Below, piece by piece: positions 7,188-13,215 of a stretch of 13,215 nt of DNA. A model generated the notes under the pieces. The model made no database searches and was not told where the DNA came from. It saw only the letters and a program-made list of their open reading frames with translations. This DNA is from Nitrososphaerales archaeon TH5896 (GTDB lineage: Archaea; Thermoproteota; Nitrososphaeria; Nitrososphaerales; Nitrososphaeraceae), in contig JAATVP010000270.1 of the NCBI GenBank assembly GCA_014523625.1, positions 1 to 13,215 of the forward strand. The letters run 5' to 3'. The translations under genes and the position numbers were made by a program. Numbering within the stretch: position 1 is the first letter of the stretch; every line of letters begins with the position of its first letter.

Positions 7188-8720
7188 ATGACTTCATCGC
7201 ATGACAAAAATATCAAAAATCTATCTCAATCTTTAAGCGATGATCAACCAGGTCAAAGGGAGGTAATTGTCAGGATTAATGGAGTGTTACCTGATAAGAG
7301 GCGTTTAGGCAATCAACAAACATCTGAAAGATATGCGGAGATACTGCAATCTGGGATGGAAACAAATACATCTTGTTCAATATTTATACGGGATACCAAA
7401 CAGAATACTCTAGATTCAGACTTTCATATCCTCTTCGATCTCGGGGAGGGAGTAATCGGTAGTGTTGAAAAAGGACTTTCAGACCTTGGAATGGAAAAAT
7501 ATCTCTCAGAGAGAGGTCACAATCAGTCGAACTTGCATTCTACTCCTGCAATAGGTTCGCCGTTGCTACTCTCTTCGCCAAGCTCTAATACGGAGAATCC
7601 AGCTCTACAAAGCAGAGACATTCGTCTGTTTGACGCTTTGCTAATTTCTCACTCACACGAGGATCATATAAACGACCTTTCCAAACTTATTCTACGACAA
7701 AATTCAATCGCAGATCATGCACCTATGAACAAAATTAGAGCTTATTGCACGCGAACATGCAAGGAATACATAATGAAGGATTTGTTGTCACGCACTTCTT
7801 TGACAAGGAACAATATTGAAGAATGCATAGATTTTCAAGTTGTAACTCCCAATGAATTTTTTAATGTTGGACCCTTTTCAATAATCGCTTTTCAAGCATA
7901 CCACGGAATTGAGTCTTCGGATGACGCTGTCATCTACGTTGTAAACATTCTAAATAGGAAAATAATAGTAGGTTGGGATTTCTTGTCTCTTCCTGAAGCA
8001 AACGAAAGCATACTTTGGAACCCAGACCTACTAATTCTTGGAACTGAAACTTATAACCAGCACCCTGAAACAGGGATGATCTCAATAACCGAGGCATACG
8101 ATCTTGTTAGAAGGTGGAATGCCAAAGAATGCTACATAGTACATTACAGCGGGCTTAAAGATATTGACGAACGTTCGAATCAATGGTTCAGAGGGCCCGT
8201 AAAACCAATGTCTTCAGCCGAGCTTCAGAGCACAATTGATTCACATCTTAAGATATCCGGAGCTCAAGGCAAGTTTAGAATAATTGTAGCGGAGGAAGGG
8301 ATGATATGGACTAGACAGGGGAATGAAAATCTCCAACCAACTACCAGTGATAAAGTGGAATCCGAGATTGGGAGTAGTATCGAAATAGAAAGTCTGGAAA
8401 GATATGTTTTGAAAGTGGAAAATGATGACAAGATAGGAAAACTGAGACTAGTTATTGAAGATAACATCAACAGATATGACATGGTGTTTGAGAATCCAAA
8501 GCTAGAAAAAGGTAAGGATAACAATTATACTTTGTATGCCCTTGGTGAGAAGGGTATGTTAGCGAAGGGACCTGACTTGGTTTTAGAATTAGTAAAGGAT
8601 TTGTCTGTTCTCAAGATTTATGTAACTAAAGGGAGAAAGGCAATCTTCCATGACGATATTTTGTTAGGAAAAAATGAAATGAACAGATTTGAACAGTATC
8701 TAATTTTGAATTTCGAATAG
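7188..8720 (+). CDS. Metallo-beta-lactamase-fold metallohydrolase with extra C-terminal domain (510 aa)
   Basis: Residues about 25-375 form an MBL-fold hydrolase: FHILFDLGEG (79-88) for the first strands, the zinc motif HSHEDH (155-160, H-x-H-x-D-H), His239 in QAYHG (motif III), Asp264 in VGWDF (motif IV) and His319 in YIVHYSG (motif V). All expected ligands for two metals are present, so it should be active, probably on a phosphodiester or another ester; the substrate cannot be told. A Ser/Asn-rich insertion (about 105-145) separates the early strands from the HxHxDH motif. The last 135 residues (about 376-510) form a separate Lys/Glu-rich alpha/beta region (LRLVIEDNINRYDMVF) not typical of the fold, possibly a binding domain. 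No signal peptide, so cytosolic. It is longer than PhnP/PqqB/RNase Z-type members (about 250-320 aa) and lacks features that would name one of them. Monocistronic. Confidence 0.88.
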   Translation: MTSSHDKNIKNLSQSLSDDQPGQREVIVRINGVLPDKRRLGNQQTSERYAEILQSGMETNTSCSIFIRDTKQNTLDSDFHILFDLGEGVIGSVEKGLSDLGMEKYLSERGHNQSNLHSTPAIGSPLLLSSPSSNTENPALQSRDIRLFDALLISHSHEDHINDLSKLILRQNSIADHAPMNKIRAYCTRTCKEYIMKDLLSRTSLTRNNIEECIDFQVVTPNEFFNVGPFSIIAFQAYHGIESSDDAVIYVVNILNRKIIVGWDFLSLPEANESILWNPDLLILGTETYNQHPETGMISITEAYDLVRRWNAKECYIVHYSGLKDIDERSNQWFRGPVKPMSSAELQSTIDSHLKISGAQGKFRIIVAEEGMIWTRQGNENLQPTTSDKVESEIGSSIEIESLERYVLKVENDDKIGKLRLVIEDNINRYDMVFENPKLEKGKDNNYTLYALGEKGMLAKGPDLVLELVKDLSVLKIYVTKGRKAIFHDDILLGKNEMNRFEQYLILNFE

Positions 8721-9068
8721 AATGATTGAATGCATAGTATTAATGGTCAGTTAGATCTTTCACCTACCATATCACTATAATGTGATAATGGAATATGTAT
8801 GTTATTTATAGTTTGAAATACTCCTTCCCTGTCAGTGGTCTAATAATTCGTCTAAAATCTTGGGCATCTCTTTTATCTTATATAATAATTTATAATCAAG
8901 AAACTGCATTTAAAGGCATTTGGCCGAATTCCATATGCCTTAAATTTATTCAGTTCAATCAAATACTGGAATTCAATACCAGATCCACAATGGTTGTAGT
9001 CAATCCAACTGAATTCATCCCCCTTCAAGGTCAGACAAGAATTGATCCAAATCACAAGGTGTAGTGTG
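8721..9068. other. Convergent spacer after the metallo-beta-lactamase-fold gene
   Basis: About 350 bp between convergent genes. TATCAC/GTGATA (8770-8775 and 8782-8787) forms a 6-bp hairpin about 50 bp after the stop and may mark the transcript end, though no long T-run follows. Overlapping opposite-strand ORFs (8795-9064 plus, 8873-9055 minus) look like chance frames: neither has a TATA box, helix pattern or family motif. Confidence 0.4.
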
Positions 9069-9488
9069 CTAAAAAAGTCGTCTATGCTCTGCCATCATAC
9101 ACCTATTAAAAACAACATCAAGGCCATTTTCCTTAGCTTTCTTCTCAGCTTCCTCATTATAGATCCCTTCCTGCATCCATATTACCTTAATTTGATCCTT
9201 TTTGCGGATTGCATCGGCAACTACAGGAGGCACATCTTCGGATTTTCTGAAAATGTCAACAATGTCCACTTTGCCCGGAATACTAGACACCGTAGAATAT
9301 GATTTTCGCCCTAAAACCTCGGGAACTGTTGGATTCACCGGAATCACATTATATCCTTTCTGAATAAGATATTTTGGTACAAAATGCCCTGCTTTCTGTT
9401 CGTTATTTGACATTCCCACTACTGCAATATTTTTCAATTCATATATTTTTTTTATTTGTGAATCCGTATGAGAATCTTGTTTCGTCAT
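9069..9488 (-). CDS. CoA-binding domain protein (CoA_binding_2, YccU-like)
   Basis: A complete 139-residue single-domain protein of the CoA_binding_2 family, a Rossmann fold related to the CoA-binding domain of succinyl-CoA synthetase. Signatures: IAVVGMSNNEQKAGHFVPKYL (21-41) for the nucleotide-binding turn, YNVIPVNPTVPEVLGRKSY (46-64), VDIVDIFRKSEDVP (74-87), IWMQEGIYNEEA (103-114) and VVFNRCMMAEHRRL (125-138). Length and termini match the family. Members are cytosolic and bind CoA; their physiological role is unclear. The ATG at 9488 is supported by a TATA-like element 26-27 bp upstream, giving a leaderless mRNA. No neighbouring gene suggests a pathway. Confidence 0.93.
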   Translation of the reverse strand: MTKQDSHTDSQIKKIYELKNIAVVGMSNNEQKAGHFVPKYLIQKGYNVIPVNPTVPEVLGRKSYSTVSSIPGKVDIVDIFRKSEDVPPVVADAIRKKDQIKVIWMQEGIYNEEAEKKAKENGLDVVFNRCMMAEHRRLF

Positions 9489-9510
9489 GCAATTTAATTA
9501 GTGTTCATGC

Positions 9511-9520
9511 AATAAAATAT
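9511..9520 (-). promoter_or_regulatory. TATA box of the CoA-binding protein gene
   Basis: Minus-strand ATATTTTATT is centred about 27 bp before the ATG at 9488, fitting a leaderless transcript. Confidence 0.55.
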
Positions 9521-9621
9521 TTTCCTTGAATTCAGGAGTAATAGTTACAACAGCTCCCAAGGTAATTGGCCCATTTTGGCTCTAATCGAAGTTGAGCTAA
9601 CCTTTGCTTATTTTTTGTCTT

Positions 9622-9657
9622 TCGGCCTGAGGTCGACCGATCCTGCGCCTGGACGCA
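9622..9657. other. GC-rich double-hairpin segment
   Basis: A locally GC-rich block in AT-rich DNA can fold into two adjacent small hairpins: TCGG/CCGA (9622-9625 with 9637-9640, containing the palindrome GGTCGACC) and TGCG/CGCA (9644-9647 with 9654-9657). It could be a structured RNA or a protein site; no C/D or H/ACA box pattern is evident. Short stems make this weak. Confidence 0.25.
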
Positions 9658-9675
9658 AGTAAAAGGAGGAGACAC

Positions 9676-9825
9676 TCAACAAATTGGAGTCATTTCTTCC
9701 ACATCCCTTCTACCTATTGAGCTATGTAAAAAATAGAAATTGCGGTTGAGAATGCGAAGTAATAGCTCATACGATATTATCCACTTATCTGAAATGGTGT
9801 CAGACCTAGAATCAGAGTAATACAT
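9676..9825 (-). CDS. Possible small protein (49 aa)
   Basis: ATG at 9825 opens 49 codons: a polar start (MYYSDSRSDTISDKW), an amphipathic hydrophobic middle (IISYELLLRILNRNFYFL) and a charged end (GRRDVEEMTPIC). The composition is protein-like. A TATA-like ATAATTTAT (9841-9849) lies about 20 bp upstream, slightly closer than for the other genes. It lies on the same strand between the matrixin gene and the CoA-binding gene. No family recognised; a chance frame is quite possible. Confidence 0.3.
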   Translation of the reverse strand: MYYSDSRSDTISDKWIISYELLLRILNRNFYFLHSSIGRRDVEEMTPIC

Positions 9826-9908
9826 GAAGAAAAACTTCAGATAAATTATCTTGGTCTAAATCATATTGTCATTTCATTTTTGATCTCTATTTTGCACTAG
9901 AGAAGAGT

Positions 9909-10688
9909 TCAACAAATGATATAGTCTCTCATAGGGGGTCTGGGGTTATTAATTGTATTCACTAACTTCCATTGATTTGCTTGAAGTACGCCGTTGATCT
10001 CACATTCTGATATATTCTCCGTTCTGTCTTCAATAACAATATCGGCCATCAGTCGTTCCTCATCATGAGAATGTCCAAGTCCAAGGGCGTGTCCCATCTC
10101 ATGTTTTGCTATTTGCTCTATAATGTCATTATCAAAACCGTAGTCTAAGGCATCGTCAGAAATTGTTATTTTGACACTGGTTACGAGTCCTTGATTAGTA
10201 AATCTAAATTGGGTCCAACCCGCAGTGGGTATTACCATTAGGTTTTCATCTATATTATTTCCAAAATTGTATTCTCGGTTTCCGTTTTCAATACTTTTTA
10301 GACTGTCAAATGCTATTTGAATATCAGGGGCCGGAATGGATTGTTGCTCCACTTTTCTCAGCTCTAGTTCGTCGATATTAGAATCCCACTCTTCAACCGC
10401 ATTTTCAACAGCAAGTTTTGTTGATTCATCTACCTTAACTGTTTCTACCAAAGTATATGTCAAGATCCCATCAGCCAGTGCGTTTGACCAAGCGCAGCAT
10501 ATTTCTAACAGATCTAGATTTTGGGGACTATCATTGATCTCGTTAGTACCAATGAACCGGACCTGACCCTCAATGTAATAGTCGTCGTAACTAAACGACA
10601 GTTTAACAGAATTGATTGAGAAATAGAGAATTGTACCTAATAATATTGCTAAGGAAAGAGATACAATAGGTGAATCCTTCAAAGCCAC
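9909..10688 (-). CDS. Matrixin-like zinc metalloprotease, exported (259 aa)
   Basis: A probable metzincin protease of the matrixin type (peptidase M10A-like). The zinc motif is complete: HEMGHALGLGH at 196-206 (three His ligands, catalytic Glu197), followed by LMAD at 213-216, whose Met214 can be the Met-turn. Residues 8-27 (IVSLSLAILLGTILYFSINS) are a hydrophobic signal or anchor, placing the protease outside. Residues 90-130 (AVENAVEEWDSNI, IQIAFDS) match the usual matrixin pattern of a helix with Trp and an edge strand before the active site. There is no visible cysteine-switch PRCGxPD prodomain; CC at 64-65 is the only N-terminal Cys pair. GTG at 10688 is the only start before an upstream in-frame stop, and a TATA box lies 26 bp away, giving a leaderless GTG start. 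The substrate is unknown. Confidence 0.88.
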   Translation of the reverse strand: MALKDSPIVSLSLAILLGTILYFSINSVKLSFSYDDYYIEGQVRFIGTNEINDSPQNLDLLEICCAWSNALADGILTYTLVETVKVDESTKLAVENAVEEWDSNIDELELRKVEQQSIPAPDIQIAFDSLKSIENGNREYNFGNNIDENLMVIPTAGWTQFRFTNQGLVTSVKITISDDALDYGFDNDIIEQIAKHEMGHALGLGHSHDEERLMADIVIEDRTENISECEINGVLQANQWKLVNTINNPRPPMRDYIIC

Positions 10689-10710
10689 ACTAATGCTTTG
10701 AATTCAAAGC

Positions 10711-10718
10711 AAAATAAA
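10711..10718 (-). promoter_or_regulatory. TATA box of the matrixin gene
   Basis: Minus-strand TTTATTTT is centred about 26 bp before the GTG at 10688, supporting that start and a leaderless mRNA. Confidence 0.5.
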
Positions 10719-11086
10719 GAGGTTGCGGCACATACGTAGGTTACATTTTTGATTAATTTCTAGCTTTGTTGTCAGGTGATTATTAATTCATAAACCTCCT
10801 CAGCAACTTCAAAATTGTTGGATGTGCATCTATCAGCTCCTGACTAAATGATTAGTCAATTCGAGTGTTTCATAAGATAACGAGCATTCAGTTTTCCCAA
10901 GCAATATTCATTTCACATTTTGTTACAAATTCACGTTGGCCCACACGAACCTCAGAATAACTGCCCTCAAGTGCTATGTGAACCTATTCAGCCGGTAAAA
11001 AATATTTGGCGCATCACAACTAGAATAAGAAATTATTTGTCTTTAGTTGGCAAAAGTCCTCTTCGAAGGAACGTCTCTAACTGATA
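10719..11086. other. Spacer between Usp and matrixin genes, with a 7-bp inverted repeat
   Basis: No coding frame is credible on either strand. TGACTAA (10841-10847) and TTAGTCA (10852-10858) form a perfect 7-bp inverted repeat around 4 nt, an operator-like palindrome or short hairpin about 150 bp upstream of the matrixin start. No T-run follows on either strand, so a terminator is less likely. Confidence 0.5.
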
Positions 11087-11530
11087 CTACTTTACCACCA
11101 GTACTGGGGAATGTGAGTAAGAGACGATGCCCGATGCTACGCTCCCGAGTACTAATTTACTGAGTCCGGTTCTCCCTCTTGTTCCGATGACAATTAGATC
11201 AATCCCTTCCTTTTCTGCATATTCTAGCATAACATAGTCAACCGGCCTCTGACTATTGACTAGCTCAGTTTTTAGTTCAATTCTGTTCTGTCTTGCTCTT
11301 TCAGTGAAAGATTCGAACCATGTTCTTGCCTTGTCCATTTCAGAGAGTCCTGCACCTACTTCAATAGCTTCTTGTTGAGAAATACTGGATTTTGACGGGA
11401 TGTAGGTGACTGTAACGGCAATTAATTTTGCCATATATTTTTTCGAAATATTCATTGCGTATTCAGCTGCCCTGAATGAATGGTTTGAACCGTCTATTCC
11501 TACAAGTACTTTTGAGACTCTCCCTTTCAT
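11087..11530 (-). CDS. Universal stress protein, ATP-binding UspA type
   Basis: A complete single Usp domain of 147 residues. The N-terminal strand VSKVLVGIDGSNHSFRAAEYA (5-25) carries the Asp that contacts the nucleotide in the family. The ATP-binding motif G-x2-G-x9-G-(S/T) is intact as GTRG (116-119) with GS at 129-130. The C-terminus SPVLVVK is the typical last strand. ATP-binding members are cytosolic and act in stress responses through oligomerisation. ATG at 11530 is supported by a TATA-like element about 27 bp upstream, so the gene can be transcribed separately from the small CxxC frame 58 bp further upstream on the same strand. Confidence 0.95.
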   Translation of the reverse strand: MKGRVSKVLVGIDGSNHSFRAAEYAMNISKKYMAKLIAVTVTYIPSKSSISQQEAIEVGAGLSEMDKARTWFESFTERARQNRIELKTELVNSQRPVDYVMLEYAEKEGIDLIVIGTRGRTGLSKLVLGSVASGIVSYSHSPVLVVK

Positions 11531-11553
11531 ATTTGTCCTTCTGATAACTGATA

Positions 11554-11561
11554 TTTATTTA
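11554..11561 (-). promoter_or_regulatory. TATA box of the universal stress protein gene
   Basis: Minus-strand AAATAAAT is centred about 27 bp before the ATG at 11530. Confidence 0.5.
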
Positions 11562-11588
11562 AGGTTGACTCTTGACAACATGATCTTC

Positions 11589-11774
11589 TTAGTATACACC
11601 AATATTAGGTAATTGGCCGGGGTCAATTATATTCAATTGTTTCATTTTTTTACCTCTAAGACAATTAATGCATAATAAATACTCACTCGGTGTTTCGACT
11701 CCATTGGCCTTGAGGATAAATAGTCTGAACTCAGGTCTTGTCCGTGTATACTTAACACTTTCGCCCTGGTTAAT
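11589..11774 (-). CDS. Small CxxC protein, apparently ATT-initiated (61 aa)
   Basis: A 61-codon minus-strand frame ends at TAA 11589-11591 and is bounded upstream by TAA at 11775-11777. It has no ATG, GTG or TTG before codon 44, yet reads like real protein: KYTRTRPEFRLFILKANG (8-25), TPSEYLLCINCLRGKK (28-43) with C35-x2-C38, and IIDPGQLPNIGVY (49-61). The CxxC could bind zinc or act as a redox pair. A TATA box (TATAAT at 11804-11809 reversed) is 32 bp before the ATT first codon, nearly the same spacing as in the dehydrogenase gene (33 bp to TTG). Options are a true ATT start, a gene that lost its start codon, or a sequencing error near 11775. I do not recognise the family. It lies 58 bp upstream of the Usp gene. 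Confidence 0.5.
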   Translation of the reverse strand: MNQGESVKYTRTRPEFRLFILKANGVETPSEYLLCINCLRGKKMKQLNIIDPGQLPNIGVY

Positions 11775-11803
11775 TTACGTTAACCGCTAAAAATCATACG
11801 GTT

Positions 11804-11809
11804 ATTATA
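11804..11809 (-). promoter_or_regulatory. TATA box of the CxxC protein frame
   Basis: Minus-strand TATAAT predicts transcription from about 11781, seven bases before the ATT codon at 11774. Confidence 0.45.
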
Positions 11810-12067
11810 GAAATTTAGAATATCAATGAATGTTTGCAAGTTAAGGGAAGCCATGACATTTACTACATACACTTACTAATCTTGAACTGGTTGTATGAAA
11901 TTCTATCGAGTCAAAATTAGGCCTTCCTGGATTAAAAATGCACTCTCCAGTCCATTGCAATTTTTTCTGTCTGAATGATTATACAAACCAAAGCTATTGC
12001 CATATGGGATCTTTCTAACTGAACTATCGGTATGACTGCCGTGGTCCTCTAATTGGTTGTTTGAAGT

Positions 12068-12084
12068 GTGTTAACACTGTTAAC
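12068..12084. repeat. Palindrome GTGTTAACAC and adjacent GTTAAC
   Basis: GTGTTAACAC at 12068-12077 is a perfect 10-bp palindrome, followed by a second GTTAAC at 12079-12084. A third GTTAAC occurs at 12120-12125. It could be an operator for a dimeric regulator. Confidence 0.5.
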
Positions 12085-12194
12085 GGCACTGCAAGCATCA
12101 TATAACTAATTTGTTAGAAGTTAACAAAGTGTATTGAACAATTTTGACAAATCTGCGGTTATTACGCTCAATTGTTGTTGAACAAATTACATGA

Positions 12195-12220
12195 TTTTGA
12201 CTGACACATTAGTGTCAAAA
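12195..12220. repeat. Nested inverted repeat with TGACAC/GTGTCA core
   Basis: TGACAC (12202-12207) and GTGTCA (12212-12217) are perfect inverted copies around ATTA. The outer TTTTGAC (12195-12201) and GTCAAAA (12214-12220) are also exact inverted copies. The same TGTCAAAA word recurs nearby at 12248 and, inverted, at 12142, so this looks like a regulator-binding site rather than a terminator. Confidence 0.55.
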
Positions 12221-12237
12221 TGATTTCCCTAAACGGA

Positions 12238-12279
12238 TTGTCCAAATTGTCAAAATAGTTGTCAGAATGCCTGTCAATC
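12238..12279 (+). repeat. Phased TTGTCA repeats about 12 bp apart
   Basis: TTGTCC at 12238, TTGTCA at 12247, TTGTCA at 12259 and CTGTCA at 12271 start 9, 12 and 12 bp apart. The second and third units agree over nine of the first ten bases (TTGTCA-A/G-AAT). Spacing near one helical turn suggests cooperative protein binding on one DNA face. Confidence 0.5.
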
Positions 12280-12604
12280 ATCATAAATATGGGAAGAGCT
12301 AGTTTGACATTTCTAAACTCAAATTATCTATTATCTCTTTCAGTCACTTATGCAAGTCGTAATAACGGAAAAAATAATCATTAGTCTCATGATCGCGACA
12401 AGTGACAAGAAATTAGAGAATTTGTGCATTTCAATCAGGCTTTTTAGTTGGATCTCTTTTTTCATATCCATTCATGAATTATTTATCAGAATGGTATGAG
12501 TGTTGTATCAAGTCTGATCATTGCTCTGAAAACTTATCAAATAGAATGCAATAATCAAGTCGAAATTAATATTGGAGAACCACATGTGCTCCTTGCTTAG
12601 CAAA

Positions 12605-12616
12605 TTAATTATATTA
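12605..12616 (+). promoter_or_regulatory. TATA box of the DUF1059 gene
   Basis: TTAATTATATTA contains TTATAT centred about 25 bp before the ATG at 12636, fitting a leaderless transcript. AAAAGG at 12628-12633 is too close to the ATG to act as a normal Shine-Dalgarno. Confidence 0.5.
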
Positions 12617-12635
12617 GATTAGCTGCTAAAAGGTC

Positions 12636-12818
12636 ATGAAAACTTTAGCATGTCGAGAGGCAGGATTTGATTGTGACTACATCGTTACCGGCGAGACAGA
12701 AGAAGAAATATTCCAGAAGGGAGGGGAACACGCAACGAAGGATCATGGAATGAAAGAAGAAGATATTACTCCTGAATTCAAAGAGAAGCTAAGAGGATTA
12801 ATTCGCACTGCGGGATAA
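12636..12818 (+). CDS. DUF1059 family protein (60 aa)
   Basis: A complete small cytosolic protein of the DUF1059 family. It has the hallmark N-terminus KTLACREAGFDCDYIVTGE, with Cys6 and Cys13 as in most members, then TEEEIFQKGGEHATKDHGM (20-39), where a helix with two His precedes the conserved HGM. A Glu/Lys-rich C-terminal helix ends the protein. Length is normal for the family. Function is unknown; the paired Cys and His suggest metal binding, an inference. It lies 73 bp upstream of the parvulin gene on the same strand and may be read through into it. Confidence 0.93.
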   Translation: MKTLACREAGFDCDYIVTGETEEEIFQKGGEHATKDHGMKEEDITPEFKEKLRGLIRTAG

Positions 12819-12891
12819 TTAGTTCTATAGTAACTGATGTATACATTCGCTATTTTGTCCAATTACTAACGTGCTACATTTAGACTTGAAG

Positions 12892-13176
12892 ATGGTTGAC
12901 AAGATCAAGTGTTCGCATATACTAGTGAAAAAACATAGTGAAGCACTTCAAGTCCTTGAAAGGATAAAGAAAGGAGAAAGCTTTGCTGATCTAGCCAGGG
13001 AACTATCTATAGACAGAGGGAGTGGAAAGCGGGGCGGCGATTTAGGGCTTTTTGGCAGGGGACAAATGGTGAAGCCGTTTGAAGATGCGGCGTTCAAACT
13101 AAAGAAAGGAGAATTAACAAATGAGCCAGTGCGGACCCAATTCGGTTACCACATTATAAGAAGAGCTGGCAATTAG
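12892..13176 (+). CDS. Stand-alone parvulin-type peptidyl-prolyl cis-trans isomerase (94 aa)
   Basis: A single rotamase domain with no export signal or extra domain, as in the small thaumarchaeal parvulins known from Cenarchaeum and Nitrosopumilus. It catalyses cis-trans isomerisation of X-Pro bonds. Visible landmarks from ATG12892: KCSHILVKK (6-14) with active-site His9; SFADLARELSIDRGS (30-44) with Asp41; GGDLGLFGRGQMVKPFEDAAF (48-68) with Met59 and Phe63 of the hydrophobic proline pocket; FGYHIIRR (84-91) with the second His, His87. No phosphate-binding basic loop of Pin1 type is seen, so it is not phospho-specific. A GTG at 12871 would add seven residues (MLHLDLK), but the ATG fits relatives, which begin M-x-DKIKCSHILVKK. 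Only a weak TATA (AATTACTA, 12861-12868) precedes it, so co-transcription with DUF1059 is possible. Confidence 0.95.
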   Translation: MVDKIKCSHILVKKHSEALQVLERIKKGESFADLARELSIDRGSGKRGGDLGLFGRGQMVKPFEDAAFKLKKGELTNEPVRTQFGYHIIRRAGN

Positions 13177-13215
13177 AAAACATCAATAACAATAACAACA
13201 AGAACGACAATAATA
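13177..13215 (+). repeat. Low-complexity AAC/AAT-rich end of window
   Basis: After the parvulin stop the remaining 39 bases are nearly all A, C and T in AAC/AAT-like triplets (ATAACAATAACAACAAG). No gene start or T-run terminator is visible before the window ends. Confidence 0.6.

Larger units (their letters stand above)
11811..12604. other. Long divergent spacer rich in repeats, no firm gene
   Basis: About 0.8 kb. Short frames exist but none is convincing: plus 11895-11978 (27 codons, MKFYRVKIRPSW, continuing in frame after a TGA for 18 more), plus 12289-12384 (31 codons), plus 12389-12499 (36 codons, hydrophobic middle) and, opposite the last two, minus 12340-12471 (43 codons, MDMKKEIQLKSLIEMHK with a hydrophobic C-terminal half). 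The stretch 12065-12310 is dense in GTTAAC palindromes and TTGTCA/TGACAA elements, listed separately. Confidence 0.5.

Noticed and set aside
7188..8720. Idea that the metallo-beta-lactamase-fold protein is PqqB supplying cofactor to the dehydrogenase
   Set aside because: It is much longer than PqqB, has an unrelated C-terminal domain, no other pqq gene is present, and the two genes are about 4.4 kb apart on opposite strands.
8795..9064. Plus-strand 89-codon ORF and the opposite 60-codon frame
   Set aside because: Mixed hydrophobic and polar composition without pattern, no promoter, and located in a convergent spacer.
9708..9724. Minus-strand sequence TAGCTCAATAGGTAGA resembling a tRNA D-arm
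   Set aside because: The D-stem does not close (GCTC faces GAAG), no acceptor, anticodon or T-arm follows at tRNA spacing, and the bases lie within a 49-codon open frame.
11895..12035. Plus frame interrupted by an in-frame TGA, considered as a selenoprotein
   Set aside because: No selenocysteine insertion element is visible, only short pieces lie on both sides of the TGA, and selenocysteine use is not known in this lineage.

Overview
The window looks like chromosomal DNA of an ammonia-oxidising archaeon of the Thaumarchaeota/Nitrososphaeria, most like the soil genus Nitrosocosmicus. This is inferred from gene content, not from a database search. The pointers are a stand-alone parvulin close in length and sequence to the small thaumarchaeal parvulins, a 60-residue DUF1059 protein, an archaeal PAC2-type proteasome-assembly chaperone ending in a HbYX-like tail, AT-rich spacers, and TATA elements placed about 25-33 bp before start codons (leaderless or nearly leaderless mRNAs). 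Coding density is low: several spacers of 0.35-1.1 kb separate single genes, and there is no long operon.

Layout. 1-723 (minus): the first 241 codons of a secreted Cys-rich protein that runs off the left edge. 702-971 (minus): a doubtful small ORF. 1050-2753 (minus): a secreted quinoprotein glucose/sorbosone dehydrogenase-like beta-propeller with a poly-Pro and acidic tail, ending at a hairpin plus T-run terminator. 3101-3847 (minus): the PAC2 protein, divergent from a two-helix membrane protein at 3897-4157 (plus). 4278-5354 (minus): a second secreted Cys-rich protein with a Glu-Pro hinge. 5376-6335: a long spacer with a probable decayed gene and an 11-bp tandem repeat. 6379-6612 (plus): another small two-helix membrane protein. 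7188-8720 (plus): a 510-residue metallo-beta-lactamase-fold hydrolase with an unassigned C-terminal domain. 9069-9488 (minus): a CoA_binding_2 protein. 9909-10688 (minus): a membrane-anchored or secreted matrixin-like zinc protease. 11087-11530 (minus): a universal stress protein. 11589-11774 (minus): a small CxxC protein frame without ATG, GTG or TTG but with a well-placed TATA box. About 0.8 kb of spacer follows, rich in palindromes and phased TTGTCA repeats. The window ends with DUF1059 (12636-12818) and parvulin (12892-13176), both plus.

Functional theme. Most recognisable products belong to envelope/exoprotein biology (two Cys-rich exoproteins, the secreted dehydrogenase, the matrixin protease, small membrane proteins) or protein quality control and stress (PAC2, Usp, parvulin). 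No mobile element, CRISPR array, rRNA or convincing tRNA is visible. No single new multi-gene system stands out. The most interesting items are the HbYX-like tail of the PAC2 protein, the apparent ATT-initiated CxxC gene, the shared long signal-peptide design of three exoproteins, and the repeat-rich spacer before DUF1059.
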